From contig NZ_JABELE010000020.1 of assembly GCF_013009345.1 (NCBI RefSeq), positions 1 to 50,593 of the forward strand: 50,593 nt of DNA, read 5' to 3'. The stretch is from Acinetobacter geminorum. Lineage in GTDB: Bacteria > Pseudomonadota > Gammaproteobacteria > Pseudomonadales > Moraxellaceae. A program made the translations under genes and the position numbers. Below, piece by piece: positions 16,736 to 25,372 of the stretch (within the stretch, counting starts at the first letter, position 1; each line of letters opens with the position of its first letter). The notes under the pieces were generated by a model. The model saw only the letters and a list, made by a program, of their open reading frames with translations, made no database searches and was not told the origin of the DNA.

Positions 16736-17920
16736 TTAAACCTTTTCTGGCTCTATATTGGCCATAAATTTATTGGAAACCATTAAACGTAAACTATAGA
16801 CAATGCCCATCGCAAAAACGCTATATCCCACGTTATTACAAATAAACGGAATACATAAAATAATGAGCGCTGTGATTGGATAAAACCATTTCGTGATTCC
16901 AGATAAACACTGAAACTCATAAAGTATCCAAATACAGGTGGTATAAAGCACCACACTCACCGCAACGACTATTCCCATGTATAAATCAGAAATATGTGCA
17001 TGATGAGTTGTAACATCAACGGCAGCAGCAAGCGCAGCACCTACCGCAGCAATACTGACAAAAACAAAATAATGACCGTATCCCCAAACAAATGGGCGTA
17101 CACCTTTTACATGATGGTGTTGCTCACTACGATCAAAATAAGCCCACCACATTGCGAACATCAACATCAATCCACCGACCATCAAGAAAATGGCAGGGAT
17201 ATTCATTGACTGAGCGGCTAAAGCATCACGTATAGCATTAAAACTACCGACAATCGACTCACCCAACACAATAATTGTGAGTAAGGCATAACGTTCTACA
17301 ATATGATGAGGATGCCACGGCGTTGGATTATATTTTTCTGCATAGATGGGAATAAATAGCTCCATCACTGCTAAAAATAAAAATAGAGGAATAGAAAGTA
17401 TGTGTGCAAAATTAGCAACTAACCAACCTACCTGAACCAAGACAATGCCTACAGCATAGCGGTAAGCTGTAATACGCCTTTCTGGGTCATATTTTGCAGC
17501 TCGGAGCCACTGAGTCACTAAGGCCATTCGCATGATCACATAACCAATAATGATTACATCAAAATCCTGACTACGAAATACATCAGGGATACCCGCTGCC
17601 ATCACCAATGAACCTACAATCTGTACAAAGGTAAGGCATCGATACAATGCATCATCATTATCGTAAGCCGAAGCAAACCATGAAAAATTCATCCATGCCC
17701 ACCACAGCGCAAAAAATACCATCAGGTAGCTTGGTAGCGCATGCCAGAGATGATTTTCAATAATTGCATGATGTAACTGCTGACCTGCTGTTGCAATCGC
17801 GACCACAAAAATCAAATCGAACAATAATTCGAGGGGAGTTGCTGCTCTATGCGGCTGTTTTGGATCTCTTGGAGATAAAGGCCTCAAACTTAATTTTTTC
17901 TGTTTTTCTTGAGTAGTCAT
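16736..17920 (-). CDS. LtrA-family multi-pass membrane protein
   Basis: A 394-residue integral membrane protein with roughly ten to twelve hydrophobic helices. The family signature sits near the N-terminus: RAATPLELLFDLIFVVAIA, followed by a motif WWAWMNFSWFASAYDNDDALYR. The name comes from the Listeria low-temperature requirement protein; the biochemical role is unknown. I start at the ATG at 17920 (MTTQEKQKK). The frame runs on to 17986, but that 22-residue extension lacks a ribosome site and family similarity. It converges on mpl across a shared terminator. Confidence 0.82.
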   Translation of the reverse strand: MTTQEKQKKLSLRPLSPRDPKQPHRAATPLELLFDLIFVVAIATAGQQLHHAIIENHLWHALPSYLMVFFALWWAWMNFSWFASAYDNDDALYRCLTFVQIVGSLVMAAGIPDVFRSQDFDVIIIGYVIMRMALVTQWLRAAKYDPERRITAYRYAVGIVLVQVGWLVANFAHILSIPLFLFLAVMELFIPIYAEKYNPTPWHPHHIVERYALLTIIVLGESIVGSFNAIRDALAAQSMNIPAIFLMVGGLMLMFAMWWAYFDRSEQHHHVKGVRPFVWGYGHYFVFVSIAAVGAALAAAVDVTTHHAHISDLYMGIVVAVSVVLYTTCIWILYEFQCLSGITKWFYPITALIILCIPFICNNVGYSVFAMGIVYSLRLMVSNKFMANIEPEKV

Positions 17921-18121
17921 AAAATAACGTTCTCGAATAAAGTGCCAACACGTTAACACTTTAATATTAACGGCCAGAACACGCATTAAAAATTATCTAG
18001 ACCTGCTGTTTAATCTTTACTCACAAACGAGCTATATTTCATTTTTGTGACAATTCTTTATCAAGACCTTAAGCTTAATTCTTTATCATAGCTCACGTTT
18101 TTGTTCTTGTTTGGAATATGA

Positions 18122-18718
18122 ATGTCTTTAGAAACACTCAACCTTAGCTTATTCCATGTGATTAATGGAGCTCAGGATGCGAGTCAATTTATCATTCGTC
18201 TTGCTATCTTTTTCGCTAATGATCTCCTCTATATTCTTTTATTCATCCTTACATTTTTATGGTTTTATGGCGATCAAGATTTAAAAAATAGGGTTATTAA
18301 ATCTGTCTTTTTAACCTGTGTTTCGCTTTTAGTCGGTTATGTTATTTCTCTGTTTTACCATCACTCCAGACCGTTTGTAATGGGTGTGGGTACTACGTTT
18401 ATTGAACATGCACCAACGGCATCTTTTCCAAGTAATCACATGCTGATTTTCAGCACTATTGCTCTGTCTTATTTGTTTGCTCAGCGCAAAATAATTGGAA
18501 TTATTCTTTTATTTTTATCATTTGTAGTGGCGTGGTCACGTATTTATTTAGGTGTGCATTTCCCTTTAGACATGTTAGGGGCTTTTATTGTCGCACTACT
18601 AGTCAATACAGCAGGTTATTACTTCTGGAATGCTTACGGTACAAGTTTGACCACATTCTGTATTCACCTTTACCAAATTATATGCAAACCGCTTTTAGAT
18701 CGCGGATTGATTAAATAA
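18122..18718 (+). CDS. PAP2-family phosphatase, undecaprenyl-diphosphatase-like
   Basis: A 198-residue membrane protein with about five helices and the three phosphatase motifs of the PAP2 superfamily. These are the HHSRPF end of motif 1 (about 78-83), PSNH with the acid/base His (about 100-103), and SRIYLGVHFPLD with the nucleophile His (about 138-149). The size and motif spacing resemble BcrC/YbjG, which dephosphorylate undecaprenyl diphosphate to recycle the cell-wall lipid carrier. Substrate is inferred; lipid A or phosphatidylglycerol phosphate phosphatases share the motifs. GGA lies about six bases before the ATG. Confidence 0.85.
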   Translation: MSLETLNLSLFHVINGAQDASQFIIRLAIFFANDLLYILLFILTFLWFYGDQDLKNRVIKSVFLTCVSLLVGYVISLFYHHSRPFVMGVGTTFIEHAPTASFPSNHMLIFSTIALSYLFAQRKIIGIILLFLSFVVAWSRIYLGVHFPLDMLGAFIVALLVNTAGYYFWNAYGTSLTTFCIHLYQIICKPLLDRGLIK

Positions 18719-18831
18719 TCCATAGATCTTTTTGCATTAGAACTACAACATTAAGTTCAGTTGCGTAATACAAAAAAATCTGCCATTCTATGTGTACTTG
18801 GATATGTTTTATCCAAAACAGAATTTAGTTT

Positions 18832-18955
18832 GACAAGGGGAGTAGCCTCCTCCAAACATAACAGCAATGTTATGTGTCAGATATCGTCAATACGCTTTTA
18901 TTAAAAAGTCGGTATCTGAGCATCGTGAAATTCATGATGTAGGCAAGACCTTGAT
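18832..18955 (+). promoter_or_regulatory. yybP-ykoY manganese riboswitch aptamer
   Basis: The conserved core GGGGAGTAGC (18837-18846) and the later ATCGTCAATAC segment (18883-18893) are hallmarks of the yybP-ykoY RNA, which senses Mn(II). CAAGG (18834-18838) can pair with CCTTG (18949-18953) to close the element. The RNA precedes a TerC-family gene, a known context for this class. The annotation rests on motif recognition; a covariance-model search was not run. Confidence 0.88.
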
Positions 18956-19005
18956 CATGTTGAAACAGATGTTTAATTCATCTGGCAACTGGTCGAGGTT
19001 TTTTT
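18948..19005 (+). terminator. riboswitch-controlled intrinsic terminator ahead of terC
   Basis: ACCTTGATCA (18948-18957) pairs with TGGTCGAGGT (18990-18999) using two G-U pairs. Inner helices GTTG/CAAC and CAGATG/CATCTG add to the stem, and a T-run follows (19000-19005). Its left strand overlaps the closing helix of the aptamer, so the two folds exclude each other. Ligand binding should therefore permit read-through. Confidence 0.85.
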
Positions 19006-19035
19006 ATGCCCAATTGCCGGATGTATGGAGGATTT

Positions 19036-19992
19036 ATGGAAACAATCGGCAATTTATGGCTGTATGTAGCATTCTTTGGCATAGTCATTGTCATGCTCCT
19101 GATTGACTTTTTAGGCTTTAAGCAAAAGCAAGGTCAGGATGTCTCAATTAAGCAAGCTGCTTACTGGAGTGTGGCGTGGGTAAGCGTCGCAGCCTTATTT
19201 GGTGGTGGTTTATGGCTTTACCTACAACAAACGGTTGGGGTGACCTTAGCAAACCAAAAAACCATGGAATACTTTGCAGGTTACTTACTCGAAAAGTCCC
19301 TCGCAATTGACAACGTTTTCGTCTGGTTAATGATTTTCGCAGCGTTTGCTATTCCAGCTGCACTACAACGTAAAATTTTGCTCTACGGCGTATTAGGTGC
19401 AATCATACTGCGTACCCTCTTTATTTTTATTGGTGCATGGTTCGTTCAAGAGTTTTCCTGGGTACTTTATATCTTCGGTGCGTTCTTGGTATATACAGGC
19501 TTTAAGTTCTTAAAAGGCCAAGAAGAAGAAACCAATATTGAAGATATCAAACTCTTAAAATGGTTACGTAACCATATGCGTATTACACCACAGCTTGAAG
19601 GTGACAAATTCTTTGTACGTCAAAACGGTTTATTATGGGCAACGCCGTTATTTCTAGTTTTGATTTTGGTTGAAGCTTCAGACGTGATTTTCGCCGTAGA
19701 TTCTATTCCTGCTATTTTCGCGGTAACTAGCGACCCGTTTATTGTTTTAACGGCGAACTTAATGGCAATTTTAGGTTTACGCGCAATGTTCTTTTTACTT
19801 GCTGGCGCTGCGACTAAATTGCATTACTTGCCATACGGCTTAGGTATCATTTTATTGTTCATTGGTGCGAAAATGTTGTTGCTTGATGTATTCCACATGC
19901 CAATCTGGATCTCGTTAAGCTTTATCGTAATAGTGTTAGCAATCACTGCTTACCTTTCTCTACGACACAACAAAAAGCAATTGCAGTCTTAA
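19036..19992 (+). CDS. TerC/Alx-family integral membrane protein, putative Mn exporter
   Basis: A 318-residue membrane protein with about nine helices. It carries the TerC signatures SLAIDNVFVWLMIF (about 93-106) and EASDVIFAVDSIPAIFAVTSDPF (about 216-238), in which buried acidic residues are conserved. Relatives (Alx, MeeF, YkoY) help to export manganese. The yybP-ykoY riboswitch directly upstream supports that role here and predicts induction by high Mn. I start at the ATG at 19036, preceded by GGAGG; the frame opening at 19006 would begin in the terminator region. The older link to tellurium resistance is only a family label. Confidence 0.9.
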   Translation: METIGNLWLYVAFFGIVIVMLLIDFLGFKQKQGQDVSIKQAAYWSVAWVSVAALFGGGLWLYLQQTVGVTLANQKTMEYFAGYLLEKSLAIDNVFVWLMIFAAFAIPAALQRKILLYGVLGAIILRTLFIFIGAWFVQEFSWVLYIFGAFLVYTGFKFLKGQEEETNIEDIKLLKWLRNHMRITPQLEGDKFFVRQNGLLWATPLFLVLILVEASDVIFAVDSIPAIFAVTSDPFIVLTANLMAILGLRAMFFLLAGAATKLHYLPYGLGIILLFIGAKMLLLDVFHMPIWISLSFIVIVLAITAYLSLRHNKKQLQS

Positions 19993-20000
19993 TTCATCAC

Positions 20001-20031
20001 AACAAGGCATCTACACGTGAGATGCCTTGTT
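20001..20031 (+). terminator. hairpin after terC, weak terminator candidate
   Basis: AACAAGGCATCT and AGATGCCTTGTT form a perfect 12-bp stem with a seven-base loop, nine bases beyond the stop. The T content after it is poor, so termination is uncertain. Confidence 0.55.
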
Positions 20032-20180
20032 ATCTAAATTTTCAAAATAGACTGTACTTTAAAAAAACAGATTAATATTATATGCCAACTTAAAATTTAT
20101 CTTTCCTAATCAGAAACATAATAGATAACAGCTATTCGGTATTTTATGCCGAACATACTTATTAAAATGTGTGGAGTCTC

Positions 20181-20546
20181 ATGCGTTCTAAAAAAATTAA
20201 TCTTGTCGTTGTCCCTCTATTACTCACGGCATGTAGCCATAATGATGGTCCTTTAGTACAAGACGTATATAACAACCAATATGACTGTGCTCGCGACTGG
20301 AATACCCAAACCTGTGAAGAAGAAAATAGCTCCAGTGGACATGGTTCTAGCTATGTTGGTAGTCGCTATTTAGGGCCTGCATATTATCAAAATAATCGAG
20401 AAGTTTCTTACCACGGCAATACCTTACATCCTTACAGCAATTTGAGTGTAGGCCGACCAATTATTTCAAGCACAGCGAAAAGTTCGTCTTTTTCATCCCC
20501 AATTCGTGGTGGTTTTGGTCGTAGCGGTTTTTCTTTCGGCGGCTAA
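20181..20546 (+). CDS. YgiB-like (DUF1190) lipoprotein
   Basis: A 121-residue lipoprotein with the lipobox LLTAC (Cys 16). After it comes a short Cys-containing segment (NQYDCARDWNTQTCEEE), a Ser/Tyr-rich middle and a tail ending RGGFGRSGFSFGG. The paired cysteines and Gly-rich tail resemble E. coli YgiB (DUF1190), in a shortened form. The next gene, 21 bases on, is the YgiC-type ligase, the same partner as in E. coli; synteny supports the call. I start at 20181 with GGAG just upstream. The function of YgiB is unknown. Confidence 0.75.
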   Translation: MRSKKINLVVVPLLLTACSHNDGPLVQDVYNNQYDCARDWNTQTCEEENSSSGHGSSYVGSRYLGPAYYQNNREVSYHGNTLHPYSNLSVGRPIISSTAKSSSFSSPIRGGFGRSGFSFGG

Positions 20547-20567
20547 GTCTTTAGGCATTCACTTAAT

Positions 20568-21728
20568 ATGAAAAGAAAAATATTTACTCCACGACCAGAC
20601 TGGCAAGTGGAGCATCAAAATATTGGTTTTGATTATTTTAATTTACCTTCTCTCGATGGCTCAATTTACTGGTCTGAAGGGGTTGCTTATGAGTTTACCC
20701 TTAAACAGGTTGAACAACTGGAAGATGCGGCAAATGAACTGCATCAAATGTGTTTATCGGTAGTAGGAGACCTCATTCAACGGGGAAACTATCCTGCTTA
20801 TTTCCAAATTCCAGAAACAGCCATAAGCCATATTGAACATTCATGGAAACAAAATGCTCCAATGCTGTATGGCCGCTTTGATTTCGCTTACGATGGGCGA
20901 AATATCAAAATGCTGGAATACAACGCCGATACACCTACCGGCTTACTAGAAGCGTCTGTAGCGCAGTGGCTGTGGATAGAACAAGTCTCAGGCATTGCGA
21001 ACCGAGACCAGTTCAATAGCATTCATGAAGATCTGATTAAACGCTGGAAGACAATTTTACCGCGTGGTAGCCATGTGCATTTTGCTGCTTGTCAGGAAGC
21101 GGGAAGGGAAGACTGGGGCAATCTAGAGTATTTGATGGATACTGCTTATCAAGCTCATCTACAAGTTTCCGAGCTTTCTATGGAAAACATAGGATGGAAC
21201 GGTCAAAATTTTGTCGATCTGCATAATCGCCCCATTCAAAATATATTTAAGCTCTACCCATGGGAATGGATCTGGGAAGAAGCATTTTCTCAATATATCC
21301 ATCCACAAACACAGTGGATTGAACCTTGTTGGAAAATGTTACTTTCGAATAAAGCGATTCTGCTTGAGCTTTGGAAGCGTTATCCAAACCATCCATTATT
21401 GGTCGAAACCCATACCTATAACTCGCAGCAAGCTTTGTCTGGCAAATGGGTGAAAAAACCGATTTTGGCAAGGGAAGGGGCTAATATTCGAGTTTTACAA
21501 GATGGCCATGACCAAGGTGCAGCTTCTGGTAGTTTCTATTTTGATGACTATGACAAATATGGTTATGTCACACAAAAATGGGTAGATACCCCATTATTTT
21601 CAGGACAACTCCCTACACTCGGATTATGGATGGTCGGTCATCAATGTGCAGGTATGTCCATTCGTGAAGATTGCTATGACATTATTGGTAATGATGCCCA
21701 CTTTGCAGCACATTATTTTGTTGAGTAA
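20568..21728 (+). CDS. ygiC: glutathionylspermidine-synthase-like ATP-grasp ligase (YgiC family)
   Basis: A 386-residue protein of the GSP_synth family, which shares the ATP-grasp ligase fold of the C-terminal synthetase domain of E. coli Gss. Recognisable parts are the substrate and metal site YGRFDFAYDGRNIKMLEYNADTPTGLLEA (split at about 100-128), IFKLYPWEWIWEEAF, and KPILAREGANIRVL near the C-terminus. There is no amidase domain, so it is the YgiC/YjfC type whose amine or peptide substrate is unknown. It is paired with the YgiB-like lipoprotein gene and followed by a strong terminator. Confidence 0.88.
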   Translation: MKRKIFTPRPDWQVEHQNIGFDYFNLPSLDGSIYWSEGVAYEFTLKQVEQLEDAANELHQMCLSVVGDLIQRGNYPAYFQIPETAISHIEHSWKQNAPMLYGRFDFAYDGRNIKMLEYNADTPTGLLEASVAQWLWIEQVSGIANRDQFNSIHEDLIKRWKTILPRGSHVHFAACQEAGREDWGNLEYLMDTAYQAHLQVSELSMENIGWNGQNFVDLHNRPIQNIFKLYPWEWIWEEAFSQYIHPQTQWIEPCWKMLLSNKAILLELWKRYPNHPLLVETHTYNSQQALSGKWVKKPILAREGANIRVLQDGHDQGAASGSFYFDDYDKYGYVTQKWVDTPLFSGQLPTLGLWMVGHQCAGMSIREDCYDIIGNDAHFAAHYFVE

Positions 21729-21743
21729 TAAAGGCCTAGTAAT

Positions 21744-21774
21744 TTTAAAAAAAGCACTTTTAAAGTGCTTTTTT
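21744..21774 (+). terminator. intrinsic terminator of the ygiB-ygiC pair
   Basis: AAAAAAGCACTTT and AAAGTGCTTTTTT pair around a very short loop and are followed by T's. Confidence 0.92.
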
Positions 21775-22020
21775 ATTGTGCCTTCGACGCAGTCCATCAG
21801 TGTATTGTAAGTGCATTGCGAATAATGAGCTTTAGTTTTAAAAGTTAAATTAGAACAAAAATTCAAAAATATAATGACTTAATCTTATGTAATTTAATAC
21901 TTTTATTCTTATTTCCTTAATTAAAAAACAATATTGGCAAGCTCTTTGCATCTCCTAAAAAGAAAAAAGCCTAGATTTTAAGGGCTCGCGAGAGCCCTAA
22001 TTTTTTTAAGGAGTAATGCC

Positions 22021-23076
22021 ATGAATGCTATCCCAACTTTAACGCCCCTTGCCATGCCGTGTAACAGCAGTTTTGAAGCAAAAGATTGGGAAATTTTATC
22101 GAACCATTGGTATCCCGTCGCACGTACTCAAGATGTCTCTACTGCACCTCAACGAGTCACGCTACTAGACGTCAATATGGCGTTATATAAAACAGAAAGT
22201 GGAGAAATTCATCTGGTTCGAGACATCTGTCCACATCGTGGGGTGCCTTTAACCAAAGGTTGGGTAGATGGTGAGGAGATTGTGTGTCCTTATCATGGTC
22301 TACGCTATAACAGCGAAGGGAAATGTACCCAAATACCAGCTCAGCCCGAACTAACTAAAATTTCTGATCGTTTTTCTCTGACCAAATTTCCAGTTGCACA
22401 AAAATATGGTCTCATTTGGACCAGTATTCATGGTCGTGATATTGCTAAAGCCAATATTCCTATATTAGATACTTGGGACCACGCAGAGCATCAATCAATT
22501 TTACCGCCTTTCGTCGATATTGGTGGTTCTAGTGGACGTCAACTTGAAGGGTTTATTGATGTCGCTCATTTTGCATGGGTGCATCACAACGCCTTTGCGA
22601 ATCGTGATAACCCTGTCGTCCCTAAATATCACACTGAACGTACCGACTATGGTTTAAAAACGGTCTATATCAGCAATGTTAGTAACTATCCGCATGAATT
22701 AAAACATCTCGAACCAGAAAGCTTTTTGTGGAAACGCACCTTTGATGTTTATCCACCTTTTTCAGCCGTGCTTACGGTCGATTTTCCAGAAGACGGTGTT
22801 TTAAAAATCTTGAACGCCTGTTGTCCTATCTCAAGTAATAAAACTCGTTTATTTGTTCCACTCACCCGTAACTTTGACCAAACAGGCGATTTAGAAAAGG
22901 TATATGCATTTAATGCCCAAATTTTTGCCGAAGACCAAGATATGGTCGAATCACAAAAGCCAGAAGAACTGCCGCTTGATTTAATGATGGAAGCACATTT
23001 TGAAGCAGACCGTTCATCAACAACTTATCGAAGGATTTTGGCTGAATGGGGACTAAGTAAACGTTATACCGTTTAA
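22021..23076 (+). CDS. Rieske-type mononuclear-iron oxygenase, possibly purine-linked
   Basis: A 351-residue oxygenase alpha subunit. The Rieske 2Fe-2S cluster ligands are Cys70-x-His72 and Cys89-x2-His92, 16 residues apart. The catalytic iron motif is Asp180-x2-His183-x4-His188. The length and layout fit vanillate-demethylase/HpxD-like enzymes, which need a separate reductase; none is in the window. The next genes are guanine deaminase and hypoxanthine phosphoribosyltransferase. In Klebsiella a Rieske enzyme (HpxD) takes part in hypoxanthine oxidation, so a role in purine catabolism is a reasonable inference. A strong AAGGAG lies seven bases before the ATG. Confidence 0.85.
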   Translation: MNAIPTLTPLAMPCNSSFEAKDWEILSNHWYPVARTQDVSTAPQRVTLLDVNMALYKTESGEIHLVRDICPHRGVPLTKGWVDGEEIVCPYHGLRYNSEGKCTQIPAQPELTKISDRFSLTKFPVAQKYGLIWTSIHGRDIAKANIPILDTWDHAEHQSILPPFVDIGGSSGRQLEGFIDVAHFAWVHHNAFANRDNPVVPKYHTERTDYGLKTVYISNVSNYPHELKHLEPESFLWKRTFDVYPPFSAVLTVDFPEDGVLKILNACCPISSNKTRLFVPLTRNFDQTGDLEKVYAFNAQIFAEDQDMVESQKPEELPLDLMMEAHFEADRSSTTYRRILAEWGLSKRYTV

Positions 23077-23132
23077 ATCTTGGCTAACTGGGGTACAATC
23101 AATCGAAAAAAGTGAAAATATAAAGGCTTTCC

Positions 23133-24458
23133 ATGTCATTGATCGCAAATACCACCGTTGTGCGTGGTCGTTTTTTAGATATTCAACAAACTGTCTCTGA
23201 GCCAACTGATATTCCAAATCAAGTGCGTTACTTGGAAGATGGTGTATTGATTAGTGAACACGGAAAGATCAAATGGTTTGGTAGATGGGAAGACGCTCAA
23301 GCGCACCTACCTGCTGGGGTTGAGATTCAACATTACCCAGAACAGTTGATTGTACCCGGCTTTATTGATACCCATATCCACTTCCCGCAAACCGAAATGG
23401 TGGGAGCATACGGCGAACAACTTTTAAGCTGGCTCAATACCTATACATTTCCAACTGAAATCCAGTTTCAGGACAAAGCATATGCAAGTGAAATTGCCCA
23501 GTTCTTTGTTCAAGAACTCTTAAAACACGGTACAACCACCGCTCTCGTTTTCTGTACAGTTCACCCTGAGTCTGTTGATGCCTTATTTGAAGCCGCAGAA
23601 CACGTTCAGATGCGTTTAATTGCTGGTAAGGTACTCATGGACCGCCATGCGCCTGAAGCGCTTTGTGATACGCCAGAAACGGCTTACAGCGACACTAAAG
23701 CGCTCATTGAAAAATGGCATGGTAAAGGCCGTGCTCTGTATGCAATTACGCCACGATTTGCGCCGACTTCTACACCTGAGCAATTAGAAAGAGCAGGGCA
23801 GTTAAAACAAGAATTTCCGGATGTGTATGTCCATACGCATTTAAGTGAAAACAAAGATGAAATTGCTTGGGTGAAATCTTTATTCCCAGAACAAGCAGGC
23901 TATCTAGATGTTTATCAACATTATGGCCTGACTGGTAAGCGTTCTGTATTTGCGCATTGCGTTCACTTAGAAGATCAAGAATGGCAATGTATGCATGATA
24001 CGCAATCGGCTATCGCATTTTGTCCAACGTCAAACTTGTTCTTAGGCAGTGGTTTATTTCCATTGAAAAAAACATGGGAAAAACAAGTGAAAGTAGGTTT
24101 AGGCACAGATATCGGTGCTGGTACATCATTTAGTTTGCTGCAAACTGTTAACGAGGCTTATAAGGTTCAGCAATTACAAGGCGATAAACTTTCAGCTTAT
24201 GAAGCGCTCTATCACGCGACACTAGGTGGAGCAAAAGCACTTGATTTGCAAGATCAGTTAGGTAACTTCAATGTCGGTAAAGAAGCAGACTTTGTAGTAC
24301 TAAATCTTAAGCCAACAGCATTACAGGAACTTCGCCAGTCTAAATCTAAATCTGTTGAAGATTCACTGTTTGCATTATTCACTTTAGGTGATGACCGTAA
24401 TATTGAGGCGACTTATATTTATGGAAACCGTGCTTATCAAAAAGAAACTGTCCAATAA
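23133..24458 (+). CDS. guaD: guanine deaminase
   Basis: GuaD converts guanine to xanthine and ammonia. The 441-residue amidohydrolase shows the zinc motif PGFIDTHIHFPQ (about 75-86), HTHLSENKDE with a further His, VFAHCVH, and the late metal Asp in GLGTDIGAG. The length matches bacterial GuaD. It starts 56 bases after the Rieske oxygenase gene with no terminator between them, so they are probably co-transcribed. A hairpin terminator follows about 155 bases later. It supplies xanthine, the expected substrate of a downstream oxidation step. Confidence 0.95.
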   Translation: MSLIANTTVVRGRFLDIQQTVSEPTDIPNQVRYLEDGVLISEHGKIKWFGRWEDAQAHLPAGVEIQHYPEQLIVPGFIDTHIHFPQTEMVGAYGEQLLSWLNTYTFPTEIQFQDKAYASEIAQFFVQELLKHGTTTALVFCTVHPESVDALFEAAEHVQMRLIAGKVLMDRHAPEALCDTPETAYSDTKALIEKWHGKGRALYAITPRFAPTSTPEQLERAGQLKQEFPDVYVHTHLSENKDEIAWVKSLFPEQAGYLDVYQHYGLTGKRSVFAHCVHLEDQEWQCMHDTQSAIAFCPTSNLFLGSGLFPLKKTWEKQVKVGLGTDIGAGTSFSLLQTVNEAYKVQQLQGDKLSAYEALYHATLGGAKALDLQDQLGNFNVGKEADFVVLNLKPTALQELRQSKSKSVEDSLFALFTLGDDRNIEATYIYGNRAYQKETVQ

Positions 24459-24614
24459 AAACCGAGCTGTTAAGTTTTTGTTATTATTTGGAATATGTAC
24501 TCTTGCATTAAAGCATGATCGACATAATCCGCAAAATGATAAAATTTCACAGCCATCAAAGGGTGCATGAAACGTCATTTTGCTTTAAAATTTTACCATT
24601 AACTCAGATTTTCG

Positions 24615-24642
24615 AGGTGTTGCAGGTCAACACCTTTTTTAT
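24615..24642 (+). terminator. intrinsic terminator after guaD
   Basis: AGGTGTTG and CAACACCT pair around CAGGT, followed by T-rich sequence. It separates the oxygenase-guaD unit from hpt. Confidence 0.85.
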
Positions 24643-24672
24643 TTTTTCTTTTATATCTTGTAGGAATCTGCC

Positions 24673-25200
24673 ATGACTGTTGCAATGAGCATCATGATTT
24701 CAACCGAAGAAATTCAAGCAAAAGTCAAAGAGCTCGGCGAGCAAATTAACGCTCACTATGCAAATAGTGATAAAGAATTGGTCCTGATCGGACTACTTCG
24801 TGGTTCTGTTATTTTCATGGCAGACTTGTGCCGTACAATTACCAAACCGCATGAACTCGACTTCATGACAGTGTCTAGTTACGGCGGTGGTACGACTTCA
24901 AGTCGAGATGTTAAAATCTTGAAAGATCTTGATGGTGAAATTCGCGGTAAAGATGTATTGGTTGTTGAAGATATTATCGACTCAGGTAATACCTTAAGCA
25001 AAGTGATGGAAATGTTGCAAACTCGCGAGCCAAATTCGATTCAATTGTGCACATTAGTGAGTAAACCATCACGCCGTGAAATTGATCTAGAAGTGAAATT
25101 TTTAGGTTTTGAAGTTGAAGACAAGTTTATTGTAGGTTACGGTTTAGACTATGACCAGAAATATCGCCATTTACCGTTTATTGGTGAAATTGGTTTATAA
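24673..25200 (+). CDS. hpt: hypoxanthine phosphoribosyltransferase
   Basis: Hpt salvages hypoxanthine (and often guanine) to IMP/GMP using PRPP. The 175-residue protein carries the PRPP-binding signature VLVVEDIIDSGNTLS (about 95-109). It also has GLLRGSVIFMADL (about 39-51), the flexible-loop SSYGGGT, and the purine-contact region near KFIVGYGLDYDQKYRHLP. AGGA lies seven bases upstream of the ATG. Terminators on both sides make it a single-gene unit. Next to guaD it represents the salvage branch competing with purine breakdown. Confidence 0.95.
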   Translation: MTVAMSIMISTEEIQAKVKELGEQINAHYANSDKELVLIGLLRGSVIFMADLCRTITKPHELDFMTVSSYGGGTTSSRDVKILKDLDGEIRGKDVLVVEDIIDSGNTLSKVMEMLQTREPNSIQLCTLVSKPSRREIDLEVKFLGFEVEDKFIVGYGLDYDQKYRHLPFIGEIGL

Positions 25201-25210
25201 ATTTCAGAGA

Positions 25211-25237
25211 AATAGCACCGTAAGGTGCTATTTTTTT
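25211..25237 (+). terminator. intrinsic terminator of hpt
   Basis: AATAGCACC and GGTGCTATT pair around GTAA, with seven T's. Confidence 0.93.
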
Positions 25238-25372
25238 ATATAAAACTTTAGATTTGAACAAAAAGGACACAAAAAGTCGCAATCTGCTACAGACAAAATA
25301 GACAGCTCTACCGCACGATAGAATATGAAGCAAAATCATTAACTTCATCAAAAAAACAACTGGAGAACAAAT

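Noticed and set aside
18867..19106. ORF overlapping the terC leader
   Set aside because: It lies across the riboswitch, its terminator and the first codons of terC in another frame; the RNA structure explains the sequence.
20001..20031. ACACGTGAG hairpin loop after terC as a parS site
   Set aside because: The palindromic arms belong to the hairpin and do not resemble parS.
23560..24570. Possible extra small genes between guaD and hpt
   Set aside because: The short ORFs overlap the end of guaD in other frames or lack start signals; the gap holds only the terminator and the hpt leader.
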